Assembly: GCF_026342435.1 (NCBI RefSeq)
Contig: NZ_JAPEMT010000001.1
Coordinates: 2,102,501-2,166,500, forward strand
Length of the DNA stretch: 64,000 nt
From: Streptomyces sp. NBC_00237
GTDB lineage: Bacteria; Actinomycetota; Actinomycetes; Streptomycetales; Streptomycetaceae
Direction of reading: 5' to 3'
Shown in pieces: positions 36,354-45,088 of this stretch. Position 1 is the first letter of the stretch; each line of letters opens with the position of its first letter. The notes beneath the pieces were generated by a model. It saw only the letters and a program-made list of their open reading frames with translations. It was not told the DNA's origin and made no database searches. Made by a program: the position numbers and the translations under genes.

Positions 36354-36471
36354 GACGCCGCCTTCCGGGAAGGAGGGGGTGGAGAGAGAGGGGGGTCTGT
36401 GTCTGGCAGGACGGGACCCGGTGGTGCTTTTTGACGGGACCTTGATGAGGTCCGCCGTCGACTGTAAGGAC

Positions 36472-36488
36472 TGATCGATGATCGATCA
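36472..36488. promoter_or_regulatory. Perfect palindrome, candidate GntR/FCD operator of aceE
   Basis: TGATCGATGATCGATCA, two exact 8-bp arms around one G. It sits 119 bp upstream of aceE, between aceE and the GntR gene, in an AT-rich stretch. Palindromes of this style are common operators for FCD-group GntR regulators; binding by this one is inferred from position. Confidence 0.6.
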
Positions 36489-36588
36489 AAGTTTGAGCCG
36501 AAAAAATCCTTCCGCAGCACAAAGTAGGCATTCCGTGCCACGGAAAAGGGCACGAAGTGTCAGTGATGAAAGGTGCATAAGGGGCAAT

Positions 36589-37212
36589 TCAGGCTCGGGG
36601 TGCACATCCGAGCACGTGTGCCTTCACCAGTTCACCGATCCGGGGATCACGCCGACGGAACGCCTCGACGAGATCCTCGTGCTCCTCCGCGTACGACTTC
36701 TGCACGGTCCCCAGCCACCTGATCGACAGCGCGGTGAAGACCTCGATGCCCAGGCCCTCCCAGGTGTGCAGCAGCACGCCGTTGCCCGCCGCCCGCACCA
36801 GCTCCCGGTGGAAGCCCACCGTGTGCCGCACCTGCGCGGTCCCGTCGACCGCCCGGTCGGCCGCGTACAGGGCCACCACGTGCGGTTCCAGGGCCGATAC
36901 GTCGTCGGCGAGCACGGGGGCGGCCAGCTCGGCGGCGATCTGCTCCAGGCCCGCCCGTACCGGATAGCTCTCCTCCAGGTCGGCGGCCGTGAGGTTGCGT
37001 ACGCGTACGCCCTTGTTGGGGGCCGACTCGATCAGCCGCAGCGTCTCCAGCTCGCGCAGGGCCTCCCGTACGGGCGTCTGGCTGACCTGCAACTCGGTGG
37101 CGATGCGGCGCTCCACGATGCGCTCGCCCGGCTTCCAGCGCCCGCTGACGATCCCCTCCACGATGTGCTCGCGGATCTGTTCGCGGAGCGAGTGGACGAC
37201 GGGCGGGTTCAT
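36589..37212 (-). CDS. GntR-family (FCD) transcriptional regulator
   Basis: A 207-residue GntR regulator. The winged helix is REQIREHIVEGIVSGRWKPGERIVERRIATELQVSQTPVREALRELE, and the C-terminal FCD domain carries the metal/ligand His and Asp residues (HRELVRAAGN). GAAGGAG before ATG 37212 sets the start. It lies between sucB and aceE on the same strand and probably regulates aceE through the palindrome at 36472. Confidence 0.9.
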   Translation of the reverse strand: MNPPVVHSLREQIREHIVEGIVSGRWKPGERIVERRIATELQVSQTPVREALRELETLRLIESAPNKGVRVRNLTAADLEESYPVRAGLEQIAAELAAPVLADDVSALEPHVVALYAADRAVDGTAQVRHTVGFHRELVRAAGNGVLLHTWEGLGIEVFTALSIRWLGTVQKSYAEEHEDLVEAFRRRDPRIGELVKAHVLGCAPRA

Positions 37213-37260
37213 GGGTGCTCCTTCAGGAAATACCGACGCGCTGGGAAGACCATACGGCGA

Positions 37261-37290
37261 CGCCCCCGCCCGGAAACCCGGGCGGGGGCG
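37261..37290. terminator. Terminator downstream of sucB
   Basis: A perfect 13-bp stem CGCCCCCGCCCGG with a 4-nt loop, between the sucB stop and the GntR gene. Confidence 0.75.
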
Positions 37291-37369
37291 CACACGTACT
37301 GCTGGGGAGCCTCAGAGGCCGCATTCGACCTCGTCGCGATCCTCGGCCCCTCGCGGGGCCGCCACGTTG

Positions 37370-39157
37370 TTACAGACCGAGCTCGACCTCGAACTCGCCC
37401 GCTTCCAGGATCGCCTTGACGGCCGTCAGGTAACGGGCCGCGTCGGCGCCGTCCACCAGGCGGTGGTCGTACGACAGCGACAGGTAGGTCATGTCGCGGA
37501 TCGCGATGGTCTCGCCCAGGTCCGGGTGGTTGATGACCACGGGACGCTTGACGGTGGCGCCGATGCCCAGGATGGCGACCTGGTTCGGCGGCACGATGAC
37601 CGTGTCGAACAGCGCACCGCGCGAGCCGGTGTTGCTGATCGTGAAGGTCGCACCGGACAGCTCGTCCGGGGTGATCTTGTTGCCGCGGACCTTGCCCGCG
37701 AGCTCGGCGGTCTTCTTGGAGATGCCCGCCAGGTTGAGGTCACCGGCACCCTTGATGACCGGGGTCATCAGGCCCTTCTCGGAGTCCACGGCGATGCCGA
37801 CGTTCTCCGAGTCGAAGTAGGTGATGGTGCCCTCGTCCTCGTTGATCCGGGCGTTGACGACCGGGTGGGCCTTCAGCGCCTGGGCCGCCGCCTTCACGAA
37901 GAACGGCATCGGGGAGAGCTTGACGCCCTCGCGGGCGGCGAAGGAGTCCTTCGCGGCGGCGCGGAGCTTCATCAGCTTGGTGATGTCCACCTCGACGACC
38001 GAGGTGAGCTGGGCCTGCGAGTGCAGGGCCTTCATCATGTTGTCGCCGATGACCTTGCGCATGCGGGTCATCTTCACGGTCTGGCCGCGCAGCGGCGAGA
38101 CCTCCAGGGCCGGAGCCTTGGACGCGGCGGCCGGAGCAGCCGGGGCTGCGGCGGCCGGTGCGGGGGCCTTGGCGGCCTCGGCGGCGGCCACGACGTCCTG
38201 CTTGCGGATGCGACCGCCGACGCCGGTGCCCTTGACCTGGCCCAGGTCGACGCCGTTCTCGGACGCCAGCTTGCGGACCAGCGGGGTCACGTACGCGCCG
38301 TCGTCACCGGAGGTCGCGGCCGGAGCCGGGGCCTGCGGGGCGGCGGGAGCGGGCGCGGGCGCGGCAGCCGGAGCCGGGGCGGCAGCGGCGGGCGCGGCCT
38401 GGACCGGAGCCGGGGCGGCCGGAGCAGCCGGGGCCGCGGGGGCGGCCGGAGCCGGGGCGGGAGCGGCCGGGGCGGCCGGGGCCGGAGCAGCGGCGGCAGG
38501 CGCGGCCGGAGCAGCCGGGGCGGCGGCCGGGGCCGCGCCCTTCGCGCCGATGACGGCGAGCTTCGCGCCGACCTCGGCGGTCTCGTCCTCGGCGACGACG
38601 ATCTCCAGGAGAACGCCGGAGACGGGGGCCGGGATCTCGGTGTCGACCTTGTCGGTCGAGACCTCGAGCAGCGGCTCGTCCTCGGTGACCTCCTCGCCGA
38701 CCTCCTTCAGCCAGCGGGTGACGGTGCCCTCGGTGACGCTCTCGCCGAGCGCGGGGAGGGTGACGTCGGTGCCTTCGGCGGAGCCGGCAGCGGCCGGAGC
38801 GGCAGCCGGGGCCTCGGCGGCCGGAGCCGGAGCGGCAGGCGCCTCGGCGACGGGAGCCGGAGCGGCCGGAGCCTCTTCGGCGGCGGCAGGGGCCTCTTCG
38901 GCGGCAGCCGGAGCGCCGGAACCGTCGTCGATGATCGCCAGCTCGGCGCCGATCTCGACGGTCTCGTCCTCGGCGACCTTGATGGAGGCCAGGATGCCCG
39001 CGGCCGGGGCCGGGATCTCGGTGTCGACCTTGTCGGTCGAGACCTCAAGCAACGGCTCGTCGGCCTCGACGCGCTCGCCCTCGGCCTTGAGCCAGCGGGT
39101 GACAGTGCCCTCGGTGACGCTCTCGCCGAGCGCCGGCAGGGTTACGGAAACCGACAT
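37370..39157 (-). CDS. sucB: Dihydrolipoamide acyltransferase E2 with two lipoyl domains
   Basis: A 595-residue E2. Two lipoyl domains have modifiable lysines K43 and K170, both in STDKVDTEI. Long Ala/Pro linkers separate them from the E3-binding domain (YVTPLVRKLASENGVDL) and the catalytic domain with SYDHRLVDG near the C-terminus. It matches the actinobacterial SucB type. In related actinobacteria one E2 serves both pyruvate and 2-oxoglutarate dehydrogenases, so its name may understate its role. ATG 39157 has AGGAG about 11 nt upstream. The lipA and lipB products modify it. Confidence 0.93.
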   Translation of the reverse strand: MSVSVTLPALGESVTEGTVTRWLKAEGERVEADEPLLEVSTDKVDTEIPAPAAGILASIKVAEDETVEIGAELAIIDDGSGAPAAAEEAPAAAEEAPAAPAPVAEAPAAPAPAAEAPAAAPAAAGSAEGTDVTLPALGESVTEGTVTRWLKEVGEEVTEDEPLLEVSTDKVDTEIPAPVSGVLLEIVVAEDETAEVGAKLAVIGAKGAAPAAAPAAPAAPAAAAPAPAAPAAPAPAPAAPAAPAAPAAPAPVQAAPAAAAPAPAAAPAPAPAAPQAPAPAATSGDDGAYVTPLVRKLASENGVDLGQVKGTGVGGRIRKQDVVAAAEAAKAPAPAAAAPAAPAAASKAPALEVSPLRGQTVKMTRMRKVIGDNMMKALHSQAQLTSVVEVDITKLMKLRAAAKDSFAAREGVKLSPMPFFVKAAAQALKAHPVVNARINEDEGTITYFDSENVGIAVDSEKGLMTPVIKGAGDLNLAGISKKTAELAGKVRGNKITPDELSGATFTISNTGSRGALFDTVIVPPNQVAILGIGATVKRPVVINHPDLGETIAIRDMTYLSLSYDHRLVDGADAARYLTAVKAILEAGEFEVELGL

Positions 39158-39221
39158 GGTTTCAGTTGCTCCTATCGGATGTGGTGCGGGGAAGTGGTCG
39201 TCGCGCCCATGACTAAAGCTA

Positions 39222-40610
39222 TTAGTCGTGGGAGTGCAGCGGCTTGCCGGCCAGGGCCAGGTGGGCCTCGCCGAGGGCCTCGTTCTGGGTCGGGTGCGCG
39301 TGGATGAGCTGCGCGACCTCGGCCGGCAGGGCCTCCCAGTTGTAGATGAGCTGCGCTTCGCCGACCTGCTCGCCCATCCGGTCACCGACCATGTGGACGC
39401 CGACCACGGCACCGTCCTTGACCTGGACGAGCTTGATCTCGCCCGCGGTCTTCAGGATCTTGCTCTTGCCGTTGCCGGCCAGGTTGTACTTCAGGGCGAC
39501 GACCTTGTCCGCGCCGTAGATCTCCTTGGCCTTGGCCTCGGTGATGCCCACGGAGGCGACCTCGGGGTGGCAGTACGTCACCTTCGGCACGCCGTCGTAG
39601 TCGATCGGAACGGTCTTCAGACCGGCCAGACGCTCCGCCACCAGCATGCCCTCGGCGAAGCCGACGTGCGCGAGCTGGAGGGTCGGGACGAGGTCGCCGA
39701 CGGCCGAGATGGTCTCGACGTTCGTGCGCATGTACTCGTCGACGAGGACGTAGCCGCGGTCCATCGCGACGCCCTGCTCCTCGTAGCCGAGGCCCTGCGA
39801 GACCGGGCCTCGGCCGATCGCGACCAGCAGCACCTCCGCCTCGAAGGTCTTGCCGTCGGCCAGCGTCACCTTGACACCGTTCTCGGTGTACTCGGCGCTC
39901 TGGAAGAAGGTGCCCAGGTTGAACTTGATGCCCCGCTTGCGGAACGCGCGCTCAAGGAGCTTGGAGCTGTTCTCGTCCTCGACCGGCACGAGGTGCTTGA
40001 GACCCTCGATGACCGTGATCTCGGAGCCGAAGGACTTCCACGCCGAGGCGAACTCGACGCCGATGACGCCGCCGCCCAGGATGATCGCCGACTCCGGGAC
40101 GCGGTCCAGGGTGAGCGCGTGGTCCGAGGAGAGGATGCGGTTGCCGTCGATCTCCAGACCCGGCAGCGACTTCGGCACGGAGCCGGTCGCCAGCAGGACG
40201 TGGCGGCCCTGGACACGCTGGCCGTTCACGTCGACGGAGGTCGGGGAGGAGAGCCGCCCCTCACCCTCGATGTACGTCACCTTGCGGGAGGCGACCAGGC
40301 CCTGGAGGCCCTTGTACAGGCCCGAGATGACCTCGTCCTTGTACTTGTGCACGCCCGCGATGTCGATGCCCTCGAAGGTCGCCTTCACGCCGAACTGCGC
40401 GGACTCGCGCGCCTGGTCGGCGATCTCGCCCGCGTGCAGCAGGGCCTTCGTCGGGATGCAGCCGTTGTGCAGGCAGGTGCCGCCGAGCTTGTTCTTCTCG
40501 ATCAGTGCGACGTCGAGGCCCAGCTGGGCTCCGCGCAGCGCCGCGGCGTAACCGCCACTGCCACCGCCGAGGATCACTAGGTCGAAAACGGTGCTGGCGT
40601 CGTTCGCCAC
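39222..40610 (-). CDS. lpdA: Dihydrolipoamide dehydrogenase (E3)
   Basis: A 462-residue flavoprotein that reoxidises lipoyl groups on E2 with NAD. The FAD motif VILGGGSGGYAAALR is N-terminal, the redox disulfide is GGTCLHNGCIPTK, and NAD binding is around IILGGGVIGVEFAS. The C-terminal active-site HAHPTQNEA carries the conserved His-Glu pair. GTG 40610 has GGAGG 8 nt upstream. The gene precedes sucB by 64 bp and is likely cotranscribed with it. Confidence 0.96.
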   Translation of the reverse strand: MANDASTVFDLVILGGGSGGYAAALRGAQLGLDVALIEKNKLGGTCLHNGCIPTKALLHAGEIADQARESAQFGVKATFEGIDIAGVHKYKDEVISGLYKGLQGLVASRKVTYIEGEGRLSSPTSVDVNGQRVQGRHVLLATGSVPKSLPGLEIDGNRILSSDHALTLDRVPESAIILGGGVIGVEFASAWKSFGSEITVIEGLKHLVPVEDENSSKLLERAFRKRGIKFNLGTFFQSAEYTENGVKVTLADGKTFEAEVLLVAIGRGPVSQGLGYEEQGVAMDRGYVLVDEYMRTNVETISAVGDLVPTLQLAHVGFAEGMLVAERLAGLKTVPIDYDGVPKVTYCHPEVASVGITEAKAKEIYGADKVVALKYNLAGNGKSKILKTAGEIKLVQVKDGAVVGVHMVGDRMGEQVGEAQLIYNWEALPAEVAQLIHAHPTQNEALGEAHLALAGKPLHSHD

Positions 40611-40864
40611 GTCACGTCCTCCATGCATGTGCGCCGGTCGCCGGTCATCGATGACCGGGCGGCGGGGGTGTACGGCCGCTTGTTGTTCGGCCCTGTGGTG
40701 GGGGCCCTGTCCTGCCGGTAAACCATCTTCGCACTTGTTCACGGATGGCGGGACGCCGGGCCGGGTTCCGAGACGGGGCTCACCACGCGCCTCGGGGGTT
40801 ACCAACGCGTACGTACGTACAAATATTTCGTTGAGGGCGAAACCGTACGTACACGCACGTACGA

Positions 40865-40885
40865 CCCCGGGCGCGGAGCCCGGGG
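40865..40885. terminator. Terminator downstream of pepA
   Basis: A perfect 8-bp stem CCCCGGGC with a 5-nt loop, 17 bp past the pepA stop. A second, longer imperfect hairpin built on CGTACGTAC repeats and a TTTCG/CGAAA stem follows at about 40806-40862 in an AT-rich stretch. Confidence 0.55.
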
Positions 40886-40901
40886 CCGTAGCGGGGTGTG
40901 A

Positions 40902-42437
40902 CTAACCGAGGTCGCCGTCGGCGGTGCGCTCCGCCAGCTTGACCAGGGTGCGGATCGAGGAGCCGGTGCCGCCCTTGTGGGTGTAGCCGAACGGCGCGGC
41001 CTCGTGGAAGGCCGGGCCCGCGATGTCCAGGTGCGCCCAGGCGATGTCCTCGCCGACGAACTCCTGGAGGAACAGACCGGCGACCAGGCCGCCGCCCATC
41101 CGCTCGCCCATGTTGGCGATGTCGGCGGTGTCGGAGTTCATGCCCTTGCGCAGCTCCGAGGGGAGCGGCATCGGCCAGGACTGCTCGCCGACCTCCTCCG
41201 CGATCTCGTGGATCGCGGTGCGGAAGGACTCGTCGTTGCCCATGATGCCGAAGGTGCGGTTGCCCAGCGCCATCATCATCGCGCCGGTCAGCGTGGCGAC
41301 GTCGACGATCGCGTCCGGGTTCTCCTCCGAGGCGCGGGTCAGCGCGTCGGCCAGGACGAGACGGCCCTCGGCGTCGGTGTTGAGCACCTCGACGGTCTTG
41401 CCGGAGTACATGCGCAGCACGTCACCCGGACGCGTCGCGGTACCCGAGGGCATGTTCTCGGCGAGCGCCAGCCAGCCGGTGACGTTCACCTTCAGGCCGA
41501 GGCGGGCGACCGTGACGACGGCCGCGAACACGGCGGCGGCACCGGCCATGTCGCACTTCATCGTCTCGTTGTGACCCGCGGGCTTCAGCGAGATGCCGCC
41601 CGAGTCGTACGTGATGCCCTTGCCGACGAAGGCGAGCGACTTCTCCGCCTTGGCGTGCGTGTACGAGATCTTCACCAGACGGGGGCCGTGCGCCGCGCCC
41701 TGGCCGACGCCGAGGATGCCGCCGTAGTTGCCCTTGGCCAGCGCCTTCTCGTCGAGGACCTGGATCTTGAGGCCGTGCTCCTTGGCGGCGGCCTGCGCCA
41801 CGGCCGCGAACGACTCGGGGTACAGGTCGTTCGGCGGGGTGTTCACCAGGTCGCGGGCCCGGTTGATCTCCTCGGCCAGCGCGGTCGCCCGCTCGGCCGC
41901 GGCCTTGAACGCCTTGTCACGCGGCTTGGCGCCGAGCAGGGCGACCTCGCCCAGCGGCAGCTTGGCGTCCTTCTTGGCGGCCTTGTCGTCGGTGCCCGCC
42001 TGGTCCTGGTACGCGGTGAAGCTGTACGCGCCGAGCAGGGCGCCCTCCGCGATGGCCTCCGCGTCCTCGACGGACTCGATCGGCAGCGCGAAACCGGCCT
42101 TCTTGACGCCGTGCAGGGCACGGGCGGCGTTGCCCGCCGCGCGGCGCAGCGACTCGGCGGCGAACGCGTCGTCCTTCTCCGGAACCGGGCCGAGGCCCAC
42201 GGCCACGACGAGCGGCGTCTTGAGGCCGGAGAGTACGGGCAGCTTCGTCACGTCACCCTCGGCACCCGAAGCGCCCAGGGTCTCCAGGACGGAGGCCAGC
42301 TTGCCGTCGAACGCCTTGTCCACGGCCTCCGCGCCTGCGGTGACGACCGGGCCCTTGGGTCCCTTGGCGATGCCGACGACGAGCGCGTCGGCGCGCAGCG
42401 TCGCGGCACCGGAGGTGCTGAGAGTGAGAGCAGTCAC
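40902..42437 (-). CDS. pepA: Leucyl aminopeptidase
   Basis: A 511-residue M17 cytosolic aminopeptidase that removes N-terminal amino acids from peptides. The metal-binding residues are in VGKGITYDSGGISLKP and NTDAEGRLVLADAL. The N-terminal domain is the less conserved macro-like part. ATG 42437. It is upstream of lpdA on the same strand, but a terminator and 291 bp intervene. Confidence 0.95.
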   Translation of the reverse strand: MTALTLSTSGAATLRADALVVGIAKGPKGPVVTAGAEAVDKAFDGKLASVLETLGASGAEGDVTKLPVLSGLKTPLVVAVGLGPVPEKDDAFAAESLRRAAGNAARALHGVKKAGFALPIESVEDAEAIAEGALLGAYSFTAYQDQAGTDDKAAKKDAKLPLGEVALLGAKPRDKAFKAAAERATALAEEINRARDLVNTPPNDLYPESFAAVAQAAAKEHGLKIQVLDEKALAKGNYGGILGVGQGAAHGPRLVKISYTHAKAEKSLAFVGKGITYDSGGISLKPAGHNETMKCDMAGAAAVFAAVVTVARLGLKVNVTGWLALAENMPSGTATRPGDVLRMYSGKTVEVLNTDAEGRLVLADALTRASEENPDAIVDVATLTGAMMMALGNRTFGIMGNDESFRTAIHEIAEEVGEQSWPMPLPSELRKGMNSDTADIANMGERMGGGLVAGLFLQEFVGEDIAWAHLDIAGPAFHEAAPFGYTHKGGTGSSIRTLVKLAERTADGDLG

Positions 42438-42721
42438 GGTGGTGAAATCTCGCTTTCCTGGGTTCCTGGTGGTGGCGGGAATGTGCGCCTATCGGACGAG
42501 CCTACGCGCGGTTGGGCACTTCGATCACTGCGGAGACCGGTTCACTCATCAGTGGTGTCTCTCCGAGGTTTTAGGAGCGCGGAGCGTAAACCGTGCGTCA
42601 CACTCTTCACAGCGCATGCAAGGGATCAGGGGATTGCTTCGCATGGCTTGCACATATCTCCCGTCCGGTGTCCATGGAGATGCTGTAGACGGAGAGCCTT
42701 CTAGGGGGAGGGGAGTACGCC

Positions 42722-44920
42722 GTGGCGTACGGAAACAACACGTGGGGCGCGATGCGCGCAGGCAGAGCGGGAGCGGTCCTGCTCAGCGCGGGACTGCTCG
42801 GCACGGTACTGGCACTGCCGCCCGCCGGCGCGGTCGCCGCCGAGCTGCCGAGGGTCGATCTGAGGGTGCTGGTGGTGGACGACGGCGGGGAAGCCGTCGG
42901 GGCCGTCACCGACGAACTGCGCAACACCGGGGTGCCGTTCACCACCGTCAAGCTCGGCGAGGCCGGGCGGCCGGTGATCGACGCGGCGTTCCTGAGCGAC
43001 ACGGTGAGCGGGCGTCCGCGCGCCAAGTTCCAGGGCGTGGTGCTGCCCAACGAGGCCCCGTTCGGCGCTGGTTCCGCGGAGTCCGCGGCGCTGACGGCGT
43101 ACGAGAAGAGCTTCGGGATCCGCCAGGTCGACGCGTACACCTGGGCGCATCCGGGCGTCGGGCTCGACTACACCGACCAGGAGGGGTACGCGGGCCAGCT
43201 GGACGGCGTGGACGCGACCGTCACCGCCGCCGGGAAGGCGGGGCCCTTCGGGTACCTCGACGGGCCGCTGAAGTTCGAGGACAACTCGCCGTCGGTGATG
43301 GAGAGCTACGGATACGCGGCCCGGCCGCGCGCCGGGTACACGAGCTATCTGGACATGCCGACCGGGACCGGCGCGACGCGCGGCAGCCTGGTCGGGGAGT
43401 ACGTCAACGACGGGCGGCGCGAGCTGGTCGTGACGTTCGCGTACAACAAGTACCAGAAGCAGTTCCGGGTGCTCGCGCGCGGCGTCGTGGAGTGGCTGAC
43501 GCAGGGCGTACACCTGGGGCAGAGCCGCAACTACTTCTCCGTTCACGTCGACGACGTCTTCGCCCCCGACGCTCGGTGGAACAGCGGGCTCAACTGCACC
43601 CCGGGCGACTTCGACTGTGCGGGAGGTGAGGGAGAGAGTGCGAATCCGGTCCGTATGACGGCGGCCGACGCGACCTACGCGGCGCAGTGGCAGCAGCAGA
43701 GCGGCTTCAAGCTCGACATGGTGTACAACGCCGGAGCGGGCGAGGAGTGGAAGGCGGAGAACGGCAACGTCGACGCCCTCGCCGACCGGCTCGTCGCCGA
43801 CCGCGCCCAGTACCGGTGGATCAACCACACCTACACGCACCCCTTCCTCGGCTGCACGCAGGACAACACCGTCGTGCCGTGGAAGTGCGCCACCGACGCG
43901 GCGGGCAACACCCTGTGGATGAGCCGCGCCGAGATCTCCAAGCAGATCTCCGACAACCACAAGTGGGCCACCGGCAAGGGCATCGCGGTCGACAGGTCCG
44001 AGCTGGTCACCGGTGAGCACTCCGGGCTCAAGACCGCCCCGCAGCAGCCCGTGGACAACCCGAACCTGGCCGGAGCGCTCGCCGACAACGGCGTGAAGTG
44101 GATCGCGAGCGACGCCTCGCGCGAGCCGCAGCAGCGGGCGGCGGGCGCGGCGCTGACCGTGCCCCGGCACCCGATGAACGTGTACTACAACGTGGGCACC
44201 GCCGCCGAGATGGCCGACGAGTACAACTGGCTGTACACCTCCCGCGCCGACGGCGGCAGCGGGGCCTGCGAGGACAACCCGGCCTCCACCTGCATGGACG
44301 AGCCGCTGGACGTCCAGTCGGGCTACGCGTCGTACATCGTCCCGCAGGAGGCCCGCACGGCTCTCGGCCACGTCGTCAACAACGACCCCCGCCCGCACTA
44401 CGTGCACCAGTCCAACCTGGCCGAGGAGCGCCTGCTCTACCCGGTCCTGAACAAGACGCTCGCCGACTACCGGGCCCTGTTCGCGGACAACGCCCCCGTG
44501 GTGAACCCGCGCCAGAAGGACGTCGGCGTCGAGTACACCCGGCGCGCCGCCTGGGACAAGGCCGTCGCCGGGAACAAGGTCACCGCGTACCGCATCGGCG
44601 ACACCGTCACCGTGCAGACCCCGTCCGGGGTCCTCGCGCCGATCAGCGCACCCGAGGGCACCAAGAAGCAACTGCTGCTCGGCACGGCCGCGTTCGGCAC
44701 GACGTACGCGGGCGGACGCTCGGCCTGGACCGGACCGGAGCTCCTCCAGTCCGCCGTCACGCTGAAGCTCCCGGCGGCTCCCGCTCCCGCGCCCGCGACC
44801 ACGACCGAGGCCCCGGCGGTGCAGGCCCCGGCGCTGCGCACCCCGGTCGCCAAGGTGACGCCGCAGGCTCCGGCGGCTCCCGCCGAGCCGCTCACACCGG
44901 AGGAGAACGCCGCGCACTAG
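42722..44920 (+). CDS. Secreted polysaccharide deacetylase, Agd3/PelA-like
   Basis: A 732-residue secreted protein. A signal peptide (about residues 1-40, ending AVAA) leads into an N-terminal beta-rich domain, then a deacetylase-like core. The NodB-type metal residues appear as YFSVHVDDVF (Asp277/Asp278) and INHTYTHPF (His369-x3-His373). This combination is that of Agd3, the fungal deacetylase of galactosaminogalactan, and resembles the deacetylase part of PelA. The C-terminus is Pro/Ala-rich and could be wall-embedded. It is the first gene of a six-gene operon. GTG 42722 with GGGGAGGGG upstream. Family call is by motif only. Confidence 0.7.
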   Translation: MAYGNNTWGAMRAGRAGAVLLSAGLLGTVLALPPAGAVAAELPRVDLRVLVVDDGGEAVGAVTDELRNTGVPFTTVKLGEAGRPVIDAAFLSDTVSGRPRAKFQGVVLPNEAPFGAGSAESAALTAYEKSFGIRQVDAYTWAHPGVGLDYTDQEGYAGQLDGVDATVTAAGKAGPFGYLDGPLKFEDNSPSVMESYGYAARPRAGYTSYLDMPTGTGATRGSLVGEYVNDGRRELVVTFAYNKYQKQFRVLARGVVEWLTQGVHLGQSRNYFSVHVDDVFAPDARWNSGLNCTPGDFDCAGGEGESANPVRMTAADATYAAQWQQQSGFKLDMVYNAGAGEEWKAENGNVDALADRLVADRAQYRWINHTYTHPFLGCTQDNTVVPWKCATDAAGNTLWMSRAEISKQISDNHKWATGKGIAVDRSELVTGEHSGLKTAPQQPVDNPNLAGALADNGVKWIASDASREPQQRAAGAALTVPRHPMNVYYNVGTAAEMADEYNWLYTSRADGGSGACEDNPASTCMDEPLDVQSGYASYIVPQEARTALGHVVNNDPRPHYVHQSNLAEERLLYPVLNKTLADYRALFADNAPVVNPRQKDVGVEYTRRAAWDKAVAGNKVTAYRIGDTVTVQTPSGVLAPISAPEGTKKQLLLGTAAFGTTYAGGRSAWTGPELLQSAVTLKLPAAPAPAPATTTEAPAVQAPALRTPVAKVTPQAPAAPAEPLTPEENAAH

Positions 44921-45088
44921 TCGCCGCGCAGGGGAACGCCGCGCACGAGTCGCCGCGTACGAGAACGCCGCAGTTCCGCACCACCGCACTACCGCACCAC
45001 CGTCACAGCCGGTCCTCGCACCGCGTCCTCAACGGCGCGGCGCGATGCGGGGACCGGCAGACAGATCCGTCCTGGGGGGACACGAAGA

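Noticed and set aside
32541..36434. A 1,297-codon open frame on the plus strand opposite aceE
   Set aside because: It is the antisense shadow of aceE in GC-rich DNA; the translation is Arg/Val/Gly-rich with no domain, while the minus strand encodes a complete AceE.
40806..40862. CGTACGTAC-rich AT patch between pepA and lpdA as a regulator site
   Set aside because: It forms an imperfect hairpin and may be part of the pepA terminator; no known operator pattern fits well enough.
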